Shown here: positions 52,301 to 61,789 of the stretch, piece after piece | Numbering within the stretch: position 1 is the stretch's first letter | How the letters are laid out: every line of letters starts with the position of its first letter | Origin: Channa striata | Lineage: Eukaryota; Chordata; Actinopteri; Anabantiformes; Channidae | Direction of reading: 5' to 3' | Assembly (NCBI GenBank): GCA_033026295.1 | Contig: CM065180.1 | Coordinates: forward strand, 20,923,523 to 20,987,522 | DNA length: 64,000 bases | The notes under the pieces: generated by a model | What the model was told of the DNA's origin: nothing | Database searches by the model: none | Seen by the model: only the letters and a program-made list of their open reading frames with translations | Position numbers and translations under genes: made by a program

Positions 52301-53240
52301 TTATGCAAATGCCTCGAGTTCAAAACTTCACTAACAGGTGTTGGTGTGAACTGAAAAATGAAACTGCTGAGGTAAAGTTAGAAGCTAAAGATATTCAGGA
52401 GGATATCAGAGAGTGGGAGGGGTTCGCGTTGAAGTCTACGCGTAGAACCGTCGCTCCCCTGAACATACAGGTGAATAAATGCTCGGGTTTCCAGATGAGT
52501 CCAATGTCTTTCAAAGTTTTTTCAAGACAAAATGAATCGAGTAAAAAATAATTAAATCCGTCCATCTGTTGAAAAAAATCTAATTTCATTACATATTTAA
52601 CAGCGCAGAAATTTCATCCTTCCTCATCAGCAGTTAAAAGCGCTGCTGTGTCATTCTGCATATGAATTAGTCTTCAGCAGGTCAATTTTCATTTCAACTC
52701 CGTGCACAGCTGATTGTGTTTCTTAGGAGCTGTGTCAGTGTGAATATGCAGTCACTTGCTTTCTCGCTTTCATTAGATACTCAATTATATTTAAAATTTG
52801 ACATCACTGATCCATGCCAAATATTTGGATTTATTCAGATGAGTCCTTTTGAAGAGTCTGCGAAAATTGCTTCCACAAAATCTCTATTATTCATCATGCG
52901 GGACTGGAGATTGAATAGAAAAATCAAAAATTTATGGAAATAATGGCTCCTTTTCTACAAAAACAGTGCAGCGGTGGTTTGGCAAAAAGGAACGCTCTGC
53001 CTTACACTGTGCTGGCGTACACTCCCCATATCCTGACGTGACTTTTGTCTGTTTCCCCTCCCGCGTGCAGATTCTAGTCCACGTGGGGTTTCTGACGGAG
53101 GAGTCTGGGGACGTCTTCAGCCCCAAGGTGCTGAAGGGCGGTCCGCTGGGCGAGATGGTGCAATGGGCTGACATCGTCGCAGCCCTTCACGTGCTGGGAC
53201 ACGACCTCAAGATCTCGGTTTCTCTCAAGGAGCTGCATGG
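25356..53240 (+). CDS. mgat5b: MGAT5B, alpha-1,6-mannosylglycoprotein 6-beta-N-acetylglucosaminyltransferase B (5' part, exons 1-8)
   Basis: This is the fish orthologue of the Golgi enzyme GnT-Vb/GnT-IX. That enzyme transfers GlcNAc in beta-1,6 linkage from UDP-GlcNAc to mannose of N-glycans and of O-mannosyl glycans, and in mammals is mainly a brain enzyme (family knowledge). Coding segments are 25356-25423, 26549-26661, 40067-40211, 44547-44656, 45831-45904, 47512-47679, 49426-49590 and 53071-53240. All flanking introns are GT-AG and all phases agree, giving about 337 codons. Residues 1-22 are cytoplasmic. Residues about 23-42 (IFVLGIGFF...) form the signal anchor. The stem runs to about 145, followed by the cysteine-rich lumenal domain (DPCYAFYGVDG, SEVEWFCPP). 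Residues 282 onward (ILVHVGFLTEESG) begin the catalytic region. The wording matches MGAT5B rather than MGAT5, for example MVRRCL near the start and WMRARWTSDPCYAF. The known proteins are about 790 residues, so more than half lies beyond the right edge. Confidence 0.95.
25835..25908. repeat. (CA)37 microsatellite in mgat5b intron 1
   Basis: This is the longest pure dinucleotide run in the window, 0.4 kb after coding exon 1. Runs of alternating CA can adopt Z-DNA and are highly length-variable (general knowledge). Confidence 0.97.
26549..26661 (+). CDS. mgat5b: mgat5b coding exon 2 (membrane anchor)
   Basis: The acceptor ccctgcag precedes GATCTTC and the donor is gtaagc. The exon encodes IFVLGIGFFSLCFLMTSLGG, a single hydrophobic stretch typical of type II Golgi enzymes, then QFSTKRPGDSPFTVRAE. 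The human sequence is nearly the same (LFVLGIGFFTLCFLMTSLGG). It enters in phase 2 and leaves in phase 1. A larger open frame runs through both splice sites and should not be taken as the exon. Confidence 0.95.
27741..28027. mobile_element. Short Tc1/mariner-type element (MITE-like)
   Basis: The left end reads ctcaggccaattaattaggt then acccctg. The right end reads caggtgtacctaataaagtg then gcgagtcggc. Read inverted they match well, and both match the ends of a Tc1 family I know from zebrafish and other fish. TA dinucleotides stand at 27741-27742 and 28026-28027. The 287-base interior encodes no transposase. It lies in mgat5b intron 2. Confidence 0.7.
28640..31080. other. Possible LTR-like or other retroelement-derived block, unclassified
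   Basis: This 2.4-kb stretch in intron 2 looks unlike its surroundings. It has a TATA-like aatataaaataaag near 29883, a tandem 10-base repeat at 29911-29950, AATAAA at 30572-30577, and TGGTGCCCC at 31010-31018, which resembles a primer-binding-site start. No gag, pol or env coding follows. No matching second LTR was found by eye, so the call is tentative. Confidence 0.25.
29911..29950 (+). repeat. Tandem 10-base repeat with STAT-type palindromes
   Basis: Four consecutive 10-mers read ttccaagaag, ttccaaaaag, ttccaagaag, ttcgaggaga. Units 1 and 3 contain TTCCAAGAA, which fits the STAT consensus TTCNNNGAA. It may be a regulatory cluster of the surrounding element, or simply a small tandem repeat. 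Confidence 0.6.
32840..33085 (+). repeat. Unnamed dispersed repeat family, copy 3
   Basis: The phrases ctatggctttagtttagagt, ctccaagtgatgtcacctgg, ttttgctagaagaa, tcagaggga and acccaaactggatccaaaag are in family order. It sits in mgat5b intron 2, 0.2 kb from copy 4 and in the same orientation. Confidence 0.7.
33305..33570 (+). repeat. Unnamed dispersed repeat family, copy 4
   Basis: The phrases tttcaacctgctttctaagg, catagtgtgagcaacaag, atctgaactgaagg, ctccaagtgatgtcatctgg, gtacacgtactacccaagct and aaatcagtgaag match copy 2 in order. It is one of the clearest copies. Confidence 0.7.
34739..35000 (+). repeat. Microsatellite-linked teleost dispersed repeat
   Basis: A (GT)n run is followed by cttctgtggacac, ccaggacattttagctggtc, gtttgaggtccaagactggg, ttttagggttaggc, tacgtcaatgagtgtcctca and a second GT-rich run. 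I recognise this order from many fish loci, where both ends carry GT microsatellites. It lies in mgat5b intron 2. Confidence 0.75.
38307..38334. repeat. (GT)n microsatellite
   Basis: About 14 GT units in intron 2. Confidence 0.92.
39101..39133. repeat. (CA)n microsatellite, interrupted
   Basis: About 16 CA units with one aa interruption, 0.9 kb before exon 3. Confidence 0.9.
40067..40211 (+). CDS. mgat5b: mgat5b coding exon 3 (stem)
   Basis: A long T-rich tract and ttgtag precede the exon; the donor is gtacgg. The exon encodes VLGGQESRGVLRKISDMLEV, then a short helical stretch (MKRMDALSKL), an N-glycosylation sequon (NTT) and HRLDELSSALDR. Human MGAT5B has GGPESRGVLRKMSDLLELMVKRMDAL at this place. 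The helical part probably belongs to the lumenal stem (inference). The preceding intron is 13.4 kb. Confidence 0.93.
40800..41170. mobile_element. Relic of two Tc1 transposon 3' ends facing outward
   Basis: The left half, about 40830-40960, matches the reverse complement of a Tc1 transposase 3' region (gctttgcacactcttggcat, tcttggagggtttccc, gtctttactctgc). The right half, about 41010-41150, matches the same region in forward orientation (aaagctgtcatcgagg, gcggctcctttgaagaaacg, ttccacgtgtgaat, gtagaaaataatag). A spurious open frame at 40775-41089 spans the join. It lies in mgat5b intron 3. Confidence 0.6.
41753..41782. repeat. (GT)n microsatellite
   Basis: About 14 GT units ending in a gcgcgc step, in intron 3. 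Confidence 0.92.
42501..42526. repeat. (GT)n microsatellite
   Basis: 13 GT units in intron 3. Confidence 0.92.
44547..44656 (+). CDS. mgat5b: mgat5b coding exon 4 (stem)
   Basis: The acceptor gaacag precedes GATTCAG and the donor is gtacag. The exon encodes RIQPIGLVERIQAIAQNMSD, then MAVRVEQILQRSMASSR. Human has GLMERIQAIAQNVSDIAVKVDQIL. The NMS sequon corresponds to the human NVS. It enters in phase 2 and leaves in phase 1. Confidence 0.93.
45831..45904 (+). CDS. mgat5b: mgat5b coding exon 5
   Basis: The acceptor ttccccgcag precedes TTCGGG and the donor is gtaagt. The exon encodes VRDGALGQCEIPKDPRYPDC then PSKMD. The pattern QCE-P-DP-(F/Y)PDC-K matches human MGAT5B and holds two of the conserved lumenal cysteines. 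It is the shortest coding exon after exon 1 and ends in phase 0. Confidence 0.92.
46317..46363. repeat. (GT)n microsatellite
   Basis: About 23 GT units in intron 5. They are followed by gaagcactttggataaaagc, a phrase common in fish repeats. Confidence 0.95.
46430..46610 (+). mobile_element. Decayed Tc1-like terminal fragment
   Basis: The phrases cttgagaaactattcagacc, cttccctctttgagcac and gtcgatcgacactccgtaac resemble the diverged end of a Tc1 family whose usual wording has attcagaccctt and atctacactc. It follows a long GT microsatellite at 46317-46363. There is no coding capacity. It lies in mgat5b intron 5. Confidence 0.45.
46680..47060 (+). repeat. Unnamed dispersed repeat family, copy 5 (most diverged)
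   Basis: It shares atctgagctgaa, ctgatgacatcacctggagg, ttttttctgctagaa and cgtcccaaact with copies 2-4. The 5' part is poorly matched. It lies in mgat5b intron 5. Confidence 0.55.
47512..47679 (+). CDS. mgat5b: mgat5b coding exon 6 (cysteine-rich lumenal domain)
   Basis: The acceptor tttccctgcag precedes TGGATG and the donor is gtaacg. The exon encodes WMRARWTSDPCYAFYGVDGS, then DCSFLVYLSEVEWFCPPLAW and RNQTATPTLKPPPRRQ. This is the best-conserved block in the window and nearly identical to human MGAT5B. It carries three cysteines and an NQT sequon. It is in phase 0 at both ends. Confidence 0.96.
48670..49281 (+). pseudogene. Degenerate Tc1/mariner transposon with transposase remnants
   Basis: Nucleotide phrases from a common Tc1 transposase occur in order: cactgcacaaacattggccg, ccgaggaaaacagcagcag, gagagccgtaaagaaagatc, aatctactgttcgcagaaaa. 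The 3' end follows: tgttccaatacttttgctct, ggaaaaatgggtgggctaaa, cagtctacagcaaaaataaa, gttccaatacttttaggggg and gagtgta. Several hundred bases of coding are missing and stops interrupt the rest. The 5' inverted repeat is not clear. It lies in mgat5b intron 7. Confidence 0.75.
49426..49590 (+). CDS. mgat5b: mgat5b coding exon 7
   Basis: A T-rich tract and ttcag precede GCTGTT; the donor is gtgaac. The exon encodes AVFQSDIGTLLEQVGTGKES, then LSFMKRRIRRLAAQWASAAR and a basic, helical end (RLHDRLHNQWREQKR). Human has GSGKESLIFMKKRTKRLTAQWALAAQRL. It is in phase 0 at both ends. Confidence 0.94.
53071..53240 (+). CDS. mgat5b: mgat5b coding exon 8 (start of GT18 catalytic region); last exon in window
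   Basis: The acceptor ccgcgtgcag precedes ATTCTAG and the donor is gtatgt. The exon encodes ILVHVGFLTEESGDVFSPKV, then LKGGPLGEMVQWADIVAALH and VLGHDLKISVSLKELHG. This is the start of the glycosyltransferase family 18 catalytic region, almost identical to human. It leaves in phase 2. I searched by eye through 64000 for the next exon, expected to encode a PFDLIYTDYHGL-like stretch, and did not find it. Confidence 0.95.
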
Positions 53241-53639
53241 GTATGTGAAGCGTTTTCTCAAAGTTCCTTCTTCGCGTGCCGACGTTCCACCCAAACACCA
53301 GACGTTGTGTGAGATTCTTTAGGGCGTCTGTGGAGGAAACATCTGTTACTGTTAACCATCCGGTTCAGCTTGTCTCTGCTGTCGGGAGACTCACTGCTGT
53401 TCGTTCTGGTTGCTCTGTAAGTGATCGGCGGCCCAATCGGAGCCCCGTTGCCCACGCGCTGCCTCGATCGCCTTTGGCCGGGCGCAGATGAGCCATCTTT
53501 CCTACCTGCGGAGCGCTGTTTCAGCCTGAGGGCTCCACAGCATCTCTGCAGCTTGTGCGCCTCCTTCCTGCCGCTGCTCACTGACTCCATAGCGATAACG
53601 GGCTTGACATCTCAAACACAAGTGCTTATGCCAGTGGAT

Positions 53640-53663
53640 AACACACACACACACACACACACA
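53640..53663. repeat. (CA)n microsatellite
   Basis: About 12 CA units, 0.4 kb after exon 8. Confidence 0.9.
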
Positions 53664-56030
53664 GTGGCTTCCACTCTGGCAGACGAGATGGTTTCATCTA
53701 AAAAAAATGTAAATTAAAATTGAGTTATCCCAGTGGTGCGAGGTGCAGTTTGGACTTTGGCAAGCGGACAGGTTGGACATCTTCTCGGCACCCTGATCTC
53801 GCTCCAGCTTCACGCCAGCCGCTCAGGAAAATAACTGTGTACCAGACTAGATTTGCTGTCGATTCCTTTCTGCCAGTGGGTGGTGTGAAGCCGGAGCGGA
53901 CGGCCTGATGATAATGTGCGCTTGTTATTGAGCCTCGTTCGCATTGCTGTAGGGAAGAGGTAAGAGCATTGATGAGTTAGAGCTGCCCTTTGATCTCACA
54001 TTTCAGGCTGGGAAGAAAAGCCGCTTTGATAAGAACAGACTGGAGAGATCAGCGAGGTGGGGAAGACGCCGCAGTGGGAACGGTTCTGCCGGCCGCGCTA
54101 TTATTTACCCCACTAATTGGTGTCACGGTGTATTGAATCGCTGCGGTCCGTCTCCACTGGGAGCACCGTCAGAAATGTTCCGAAAAGTTTTCGCAATGAA
54201 ACGTCAGCCGAGGTTAGGGCCTTCCAGCAGCGCAGTAGCATCGGCGCGTGTTTGTCTGTGAGATTTAATTGATGCACGTGTGTTTATGTAGGTCTGAAGT
54301 GTTGAGAATCAGACTGGTCTCTCTGCAACAGGAAATGAAATGAGGGGCTTCACCGACGGCGTGTTCCCTTTGTGCTTCAAACCCCACAAAACACAGCCCA
54401 CTCGTTTTATAGCCTCCTTAAATTGGTCAGTTAATAGCAGAGGCCGAATATCCACAAATGTCCTTTCCGTGACTGTTAATGAATAGAAAAATAGAATGTG
54501 TTTCTCCATCTCTTACTCTCCCACACGCTATTAAATTGACAGATCATTATGTGGGTTGTGCTCCCACAGATTCCCTCCGGCGTGTATCTATTTACATTTC
54601 CTGCTCTTCACTTTTTCCACCGAGGCTCAGTGGAAAGCCCGCTGTGGTTCATATGTAGACAGACTCGTTGATACGTTTTGTGTTTCCACCAACGATACCG
54701 ATTAGCCGCACCGGGAGCCCAGTTACAGTGGGAGTCGAGCTGATGGTGAGCAGCACGTACTGGGACTGCTGCTCACTGGCAACACTCGGCTTTTCTTGCC
54801 TCATTGACAGTAGCTTTGCACGCAGTCGTGCCTTCACTGCTCAGACTAAAGCTCACACACTGCAACATTTCCCTCCACGATCTCTGAGGGACGACGCTTG
54901 TCTATTTTTACACGATGCAAGAAACGGTTTAGTGACTGATTGATTATGCAGTTGTTGTTATTGTCATTATTATACAAGTGCAATTAATACAATCAGTTTG
55001 TTAAAACGATGCGACCACTAAGAAATAATATGTGAAGCACAAAATTTACACAGCTCTGCGAGAGAAAACGAGTATGAAGGCATTTTTCTGTCCCGCCCCT
55101 GTGTTGTGTGAATAGTGGGAGACTGGCTCATTATAATTAACAGTTGGTGGCGTTAAGTCCCCAATTGCTGCGGTAGAAGATGGAAAAAGACAAAGTGTCG
55201 TTCAAACCAGTGACGATGTAGAAATCAGGAATAACATTGAGAAGCGTTTAAACTGTTGATTTAATAGTTCCTCTATGATGATGTGATGTTTGCGTCTGCT
55301 GCCACTTCTCCGCCTTGTTTCCCTTCATTGCATCTTCACTGGAGCAGAAGCTTTAGCCGACGTTAAGGTGACGTGCTTCACGTGTCAGGATGAATTCAAG
55401 TCGTTCAAGTCATTTTGCTTCTGTAGATGCACCTTTCTGTTTTCCAATATTTTGAGATTTGAAATCATTGTTAAATCTTACGTTGAACAAACACGGTCTG
55501 CCAAGTGTTTCCCGAAGAACAGTGCTGACAGCAGACGGCTGCGGTAGCTGTCTGTGAATCATTCGCTGTTTATCAGGGAACAGTACGACATGTCTACACG
55601 TTTTTATTTATGGCATCACCTGCTCTGTTTTGTTGTTTAAATGTTGGTAGAATTGTCGTCTTCTGGATGGTTTGAGATACAATTTTGTATGGGCCTTCAC
55701 TTTCCCAGAAGATGAATTGTAATAACTCTTCATTCACCACCATCGGCTCGAATGTTTGTCCAGTTTGCACTTGGCGCTTAATACGAATTAGCACATCCCA
55801 GCATCAGTGCACAGTCTGGTGCCTGTACTGGGGTTTAAAGGGGTTCATGGTGTCCGTGTGGGTGGACGTTGGCGCCCTCTTCCCCTCTCACAGAGATGCT
55901 GGCTTGGCTGTAGGATCTCAGTGTTGATATTTGATGATCATTGGCTGTGAGAGACATGCAAGGATGTACTTTTTGTTAAAGTGACAGCTTTATGACTTTG
56001 ACCTTTAGTCCAGGGACATTGACCCCCCCG

Positions 56031-56061
56031 ACACACACACACACACACACGCACACACACC
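56031..56061. repeat. (CA)n microsatellite, interrupted
   Basis: About 15 CA units with one gc interruption. Confidence 0.9.
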
Positions 56062-56506
56062 ATGACATCGTCTTCTGGTCCCACCCCCCGTAACATTGTC
56101 TCCTGTCCCCCGACCTATGACATCACCGCTTCCTGTTAGTGCCTTATTTCCAAATTTTAACTTGTTGTTTTGCCTTTTTTGAAATCGAAAAAATAAAGAT
56201 CTACAAATAAATAAAGACCCCAAGCGCTGATTTTAAACTCCTGATGTTTCAAATGTCTAGACGCTTTAAACACAACATGAATTAAACCTGCACTCACAGC
56301 AGGCTACATGAACACATGAACAGTCAAGCGGCAGTTTACACTCCACCTGTTCTGGTCCAGACAGACACCAGGCTGCTCGACAAATGTTTCAGATCCTCAG
56401 TGGGAGCATCAGTTAGAGGTGACTTTTATTTCTCAGATTCACTGATGATGAGGTTTGTTTTGTCTTGATTATGATGGATGGTTTCTTTTGCAACCCAATA
56501 TACATG

Positions 56507-56511
<5 letters not shown>

Positions 56512-56569
<58 letters not shown>
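56512..56569. repeat. (TA)n microsatellite
   Basis: About 29 TA units between two tgcat steps (atgcatacata before, atgcatgtata after). It causes spurious Tyr-Ile frames on both strands. Confidence 0.96.
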
Positions 56570-56572
<3 letters not shown>

Positions 56573-56670
56573 TGTATATATATTTTCAGATCTATCTCTC
56601 TCAGAGCAGAACATTTACACTGGTTACAGCTGTTACATTTAAGAAGAGGTAGTTGCAGCTGAGGCCATTG

Positions 56671-57513
56671 AATCCGTGGAGATGAGGAGGATGGGGTTGA
56701 TCTGTACGTGGTTAGTGGCGAGGAGGAGGAGGAAGAAGGAGAGGACACTGATGTTGAGGTGCTGGAAGAGTCACTCACTAAATATTCTGACACATTGAGC
56801 GAGTATTCAGATGACGACGGTGACTCCGTTTCTCACCCCACACTTTCCCCCAGACAAACCTTGGACCGAGTGTCACCAACAGTAACCAGTCTTTGACACA
56901 GCCAACAAAATCAGCCTAACACAGACAATTTCTCCTCGACGGAGGCACTTTTGAAGAAAGAACAATGTTGGAGGCTGTAACTTGTGGTTCAGTTCATAGG
57001 TGATTGGATTGTATGAGTTTGGAAAAGAACCACATTGCCGTGTAAAACAGTAGACGAACGGCGAGCTTTGCTCTAGAATATGAAACCCCAAAATGTGTGA
57101 AGATACAGTGACCTCAGGCCTCGTGAATGAACAGGCTCGCTGAGCCTGAAAATATAGGATTGTCTTTTTTAAAGTCGAATTGCAGAGCAGCGTTTAAGGT
57201 GGAAATGAAACACCAACCTACAAGACAGAGAAGGAGAGAATCACTGGGTTACACAAAGGTCCTTGGCAATGTTACGCTTGTTGCAAGTATACTTGTTACT
57301 CTGATTAACATTAATAAGCAATAATAATAATATTAACATTAGAGAAAAATGAAGGGCAAACTGGACGTCAAACAGCGATCCATCCATCCAGCCATCGGGA
57401 AAAGAGGGAGCAAAAAGCTGGTGACGTTTTAAAGAAACTGAGAATTAGAACGGGGAGATGCTTTAAAATGAACAAATTAAAGACGACCCCATCCTCCTCA
57501 TCTCCACGGATTG
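56671..57513. repeat. 27-base perfect inverted repeat flanking 0.8 kb
   Basis: The 27 bases at 56671-56697 (starting aatccgtggagatgaggagg) recur inverted and without mismatch at 57487-57513. Nearby gaggcc motifs also pair. The interval holds an acidic 62-codon frame at 56708-56896 (EEEEEEGEDTDVE, then EYSDDDGDS) and no recognised transposase. It could be a small transposon or two inverted insertions. Confidence 0.6.
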
Positions 57514-58237
57514 GACGAACGGCCTCACCTGCAAACCCGTCCTCTTGATCATCAGAGCTGCAGAAATGAACAGGCCTAACCCCAGTGTAAATGTTCTGCT
57601 CGGAAAAAATCAATACATGTATGGATATTGGGCTGCATTGAGTTGCATTTTATATCAGTTGGATACATGGTCACACAAACCATTGAATCTTAACGACACT
57701 GCTGAAGACTTTTATGGTTTGGATTTCATTATTATTGAGTGTTACTCTCAGGATGTCAACCATCAGAAATATACGAGTTGTGATGGTAGTAGGAATGCTT
57801 ACATAGAACGACCAAAGCATTATAAAGTATAAAGTTAATGGAAATTTGTTTTTGTAAAATGTATTTAGTGAAACGTCGGTGCAGGAAATTGTGGTTTGTG
57901 ACATGTCGTTTAGTTACTTTTGTGCCTTGTGCGAAAAATATGATTTTAATTATGGTTTATAAATAGGTATAAAATGATGGGATTTGTGCAGAACAGTGTT
58001 TTGCGATGTAGTACTCTGTGAATTGTGTGTTTGTGTGTGTAGTTCAAAGTCATAACTAACAGAAACCCCTTAGACGAGGAAGCCTTCACTCAGGGAGTCT
58101 TTATTTTTCTTATTTCAAAAAGGCGCAAACGGGAAGTTTGAATTTTGAGTTTTGCTAACAGGAAGCCGTCAAAGTACCTCATTTAAAAATGCGTGTTTGA
58201 TTGCAGGTCTGACTCAGAACCAGAAACCACACTGAGA

Positions 58238-58500
58238 CTCCATCCGTCCATCCATTACGTGCAGCCACTTATCGTGTTCCGCAGCCTCTCGCTGCTGTCA
58301 CAGGGCGAGAGGCGGGGCTTCGCTTAGGGCAGGTTCCTAACCTGTTGCAGGGTCGACACAGACACCAACCATTCACACTCACATTCACACCTACAGCAAA
58401 AGTAGAGTCGCTAATAAACCTGACGTGCATGTCTTTGGACTGTGGGAGGAGGCCCAACCCAGAAGAAACTCTGCAGAGGAAGCCCGAACCGAACCCGTTA
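58238..58500 (+). repeat. Teleost dispersed repeat (LINE-tail-like), plus copy
   Basis: The order is ccgtccatccatt, gggcgagaggcgggg, attcacactcacattcacac, cctgacgtgcatgtctttgg and actgtgggaggaggccc. This is the same family as the minus copy at 22005-22130. It lies downstream of mgat5b exon 8, in the last intron. Confidence 0.75.
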
Positions 58501-58997
58501 AGACGCTGTTTCAGTTTTTCCGCAGTCCGGAAGGACTAATTACATTTGACTTATTTAACGTTGAAAACGACAATTACACAGTAATCTTACTGTCTGAAAC
58601 GTGGCACTTTTCCACCTTAATGCATAAAGTACCAGGCAGTTTGCCTCCATTTCAGCCAAGCACATGCTGAAGCAGTGAGGCGTGTAGCTGAAGAGGATGC
58701 GAAGATCCGTGTTGTGGCGGGGTGGTAATCGAAAAACAAGAAAGGAAATATCTGTCACCTAATTGAGGCGGGGACTGAAGTGGTTGTGTTATCATATCAG
58801 TCAGTGGCGCGGGGGCTGGGGGGGGGGGGGTTGGCTCGTCTGCAGTTTGCAGAGCGACAAAGACAGCTGTCACTTCCTGCTCGGGGATCTCCCCTCATCT
58901 CCTCCCAGAGCGACGCGGGTAATTAGCTGGCGTTTCAACACCTGAGGAGCGACGAGGGGGGAAAGGGAAGCGAGAGGGTGCAGCATGTCAGATTCTG

Positions 58998-58998
<1 letters not shown>

Positions 58999-59029
<31 letters not shown>
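58999..59029. repeat. (CA)n microsatellite
   Basis: About 15 CA units. Confidence 0.92.
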
Positions 59030-59031
<2 letters not shown>

Positions 59032-59312
59032 ACACTAGTGTTTTTATCCAGAGACAATCTAAAGAAACCAATATTTTAAAGAGCCTACCTTCACCAACAG
59101 GATGAATCCACGCGCCGCTCAAACTCTCTCCGTCTCAGGCTGATTGAATCTTACCGTTTTTCACAAACCCTTCCCTGGTTTGACGTGCAGGAAGTGAGCG
59201 CCGCCTCGTAGACACTTTGCCTATGGTGCTCCTGTGCCAATTAAGTCTTCTGTGGCGCCCTTGACAGAGCACATTAACACAACCTCGAGGTAATTTCACC
59301 TTGTTTCTCGCT

Positions 59313-59315
<3 letters not shown>

Positions 59316-59343
<28 letters not shown>
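59316..59343. repeat. (CA)n microsatellite
   Basis: About 14 CA units, only 0.3 kb from the previous array. Confidence 0.92.
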
Positions 59344-61789
59344 GGCCCGGATTGTGTGATCAATTTGACGGCGGGGTCACATGGATCTGTAATCGACAAA
59401 CCCAGGCTGAACAGCGGGAGTGATGACAGGCGTTCTGCAGTGTAAAATAAAAAAAACCGAAGGCTGTTTTCCTTGAAGCACCAACAAAGAGTCGTATTAA
59501 ACTGCCGGTGTCAGGTTGCGCCTCTCCGTAAGTGCTGATGCGCTCTCACTCTGCAGCCCCTCTGATTGATGGGCCTTTGTTTCTTTGCTTTGACACGCGA
59601 AAAAAGCACGAGCAGCATCTCCGTTAAAAATAGCCACAACAGACGTGACGTCATAGTCACATCAATAGTGCTGAGGCTGTTTGTTGCAATCAACTTTTGT
59701 GTGATATTCTTCAATTGTGGTTTAAAATAATAATAGCGTGTGTGTGCAGAAACGGCTGTGTTTTGTGCAGTGAAAGCAGACGCTTTAGTGCAGTTTAACA
59801 GAACGAGCTCCTCTTGTGATGTTGAGAGTTCACAAAGTGCCGCCAGAATAGCAAGTGAAAAGGAGAGAAAAATGGGGAGAAAACACAAATGAGCTGCTGA
59901 TTTCGCACTTCAGTCCGTCTTAGTCAGTAAAAAAAAAAAAAAACAAAGTTTAAAATGTGTTTTTCCCTGGATGTTTGTATTATTAATGCTTTTCTCCATA
60001 AATGCGAATATGTTTCCAGATTTTTCAAACAAAAACAAACTAACGAGCCCTACTTACTCCGCACAAAGCTCTTCCACTGAGCGTTTTTGTGCATCGTGAT
60101 GGCGACTATCACAAGCCGTGTTCAAATGAAATGTGGTGCTGCACGTTACAGACGTAACATGCGAGTTTCTCGCCGCGTCCTCGCTGCACCGCTGTCTCAA
60201 GTGACGGATTAGCATGCCAGACCTGGCTCCCTGCGCTTTACACACAGCAGCACATCAGCTCTCGTCCCTGCCCGTGTCATTTCCTTCACGCTGGGAGCCC
60301 CTCGCTCCACTTACCCTGCAGCCCACCTGTAAACTCGTTGCCCCTCTGCTCCAGCCCCTCACAGGCGCGTGTGTGTGGAAATCCGCCTCAGCCTTTTCCG
60401 CCTCTCTCCGCCGCACGCACTTGTTTTATACCACAACACGGTGCAACTGTGGACTCCCGTGCACTCATCTGTTTCTGTGTCTTGCTCCTTTTCCCCAAAC
60501 TGGTGCGTTGCCATGGTGCCAGAGGCCAGCTGTGAAACAGAAAGTGTGCGCGATGGTGGTTGTCAAGTAGTGTCAGGGAATTTATGCAAGTCTTGCACCT
60601 TTGTTCTTGTGTTTGCAGTTTTTCCTTTGTGCAGTCCTCCTCTCCCAACGTTTGCCTCGCCTCTGAAGTCTGAGCAGGTCATTAAAGCGCACATCTTTTC
60701 TCTTCGGAGAGCTCGCAGTCATGCTGTGTTTGCACATGGGTGTCTTAAGGGAGAACGCGGACATTATTTAATCTTTTATTGAATAAAAGATGAATTTATC
60801 CTGCTTCTCTGTAAAGCAAAAGGATTAATGTCTGAGCTTCAGTGTTACAACACGTTTCAGGACATAAAGTTGAGCGTTCCTTCATCACGATGAACCCAGC
60901 TTTTTGTTAACTCATGAAGAGCAGTTTGTGCGGCGCAGACGTCAGCGAGCGAGCTCATGGACGTGCTGCCTACATGTTCATCACGGTGAAGGAAAAGTCT
61001 CGATTCTGACGATTTATTGCTCAGTTACGTGTGTTTAGTGCGTTTGGATCACGGAGGCATTTGCTCTATCAGATCTTGTATTTGTTAGTTAAATACATTC
61101 AGTCGTAATTCATAATTTAACTGCAAGTAATAAATCAGGAATAAAAAAACAAATTCAGAGTGCTATGTCTTCAAAGTGTGTGTGCGTCTGAGATGTGTGT
61201 GTGTGTCTACCTCACACTCACAGCTCTGTAATGCACTTTAATCTCTTTACTCTTCCCTGAAAATTTGTCTGGATTTACATATATCCAATTAAACCTCTGA
61301 ACAGCAGCGGCTTCAGTGGATCTGTGAAGAGCGAAGCCACATGCGGCTCCGCAGTCGGTCACTGTAACACGTCGGCTGTCACGTTAATGCACGTCTGCAT
61401 TAAACAGTGAAGGCCATAATTCGCACATAAAGCCGCACAGTGGAATCTCCCATATTCATACTGGCGAGAACACGTGCGCATAATTTATGTTCCATACGTT
61501 TATGTCCCGAAGCAAATCGCAGGCTTAAATAATGGACTCATATATAACATGTCTGGTATGTGTTGGTGAGACTTGTTTTCATATATTTTGGAGATCACTT
61601 TCAGTTTTGTCCAAAATATCACATAGTGTAGTAGTCACATAATTGTTATTAATAACTGTTTTTGATCCAGTTTGTTATGATCTTTTTTCCCCCTTTAACG
61701 CTGTTACATTTATCGGGACTGGAAGTAGCAAACAAATGAAACAAAATGTATCATACGTGTATAAAAATAAATAATTTCTGCCTCATTGT

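Noticed and set aside
54001..54056. A tttcag acceptor followed by an open Lys/Arg-rich stretch
   Set aside because: It was considered as mgat5b exon 9, but the residues do not resemble the expected MGAT5B sequence after KELHG.
56413..56793. Ser-rich and Tyr-Ile-rich frames around the TA array
   Set aside because: Low-complexity translation of the (TA)n and GAG/GGA-rich sequence.
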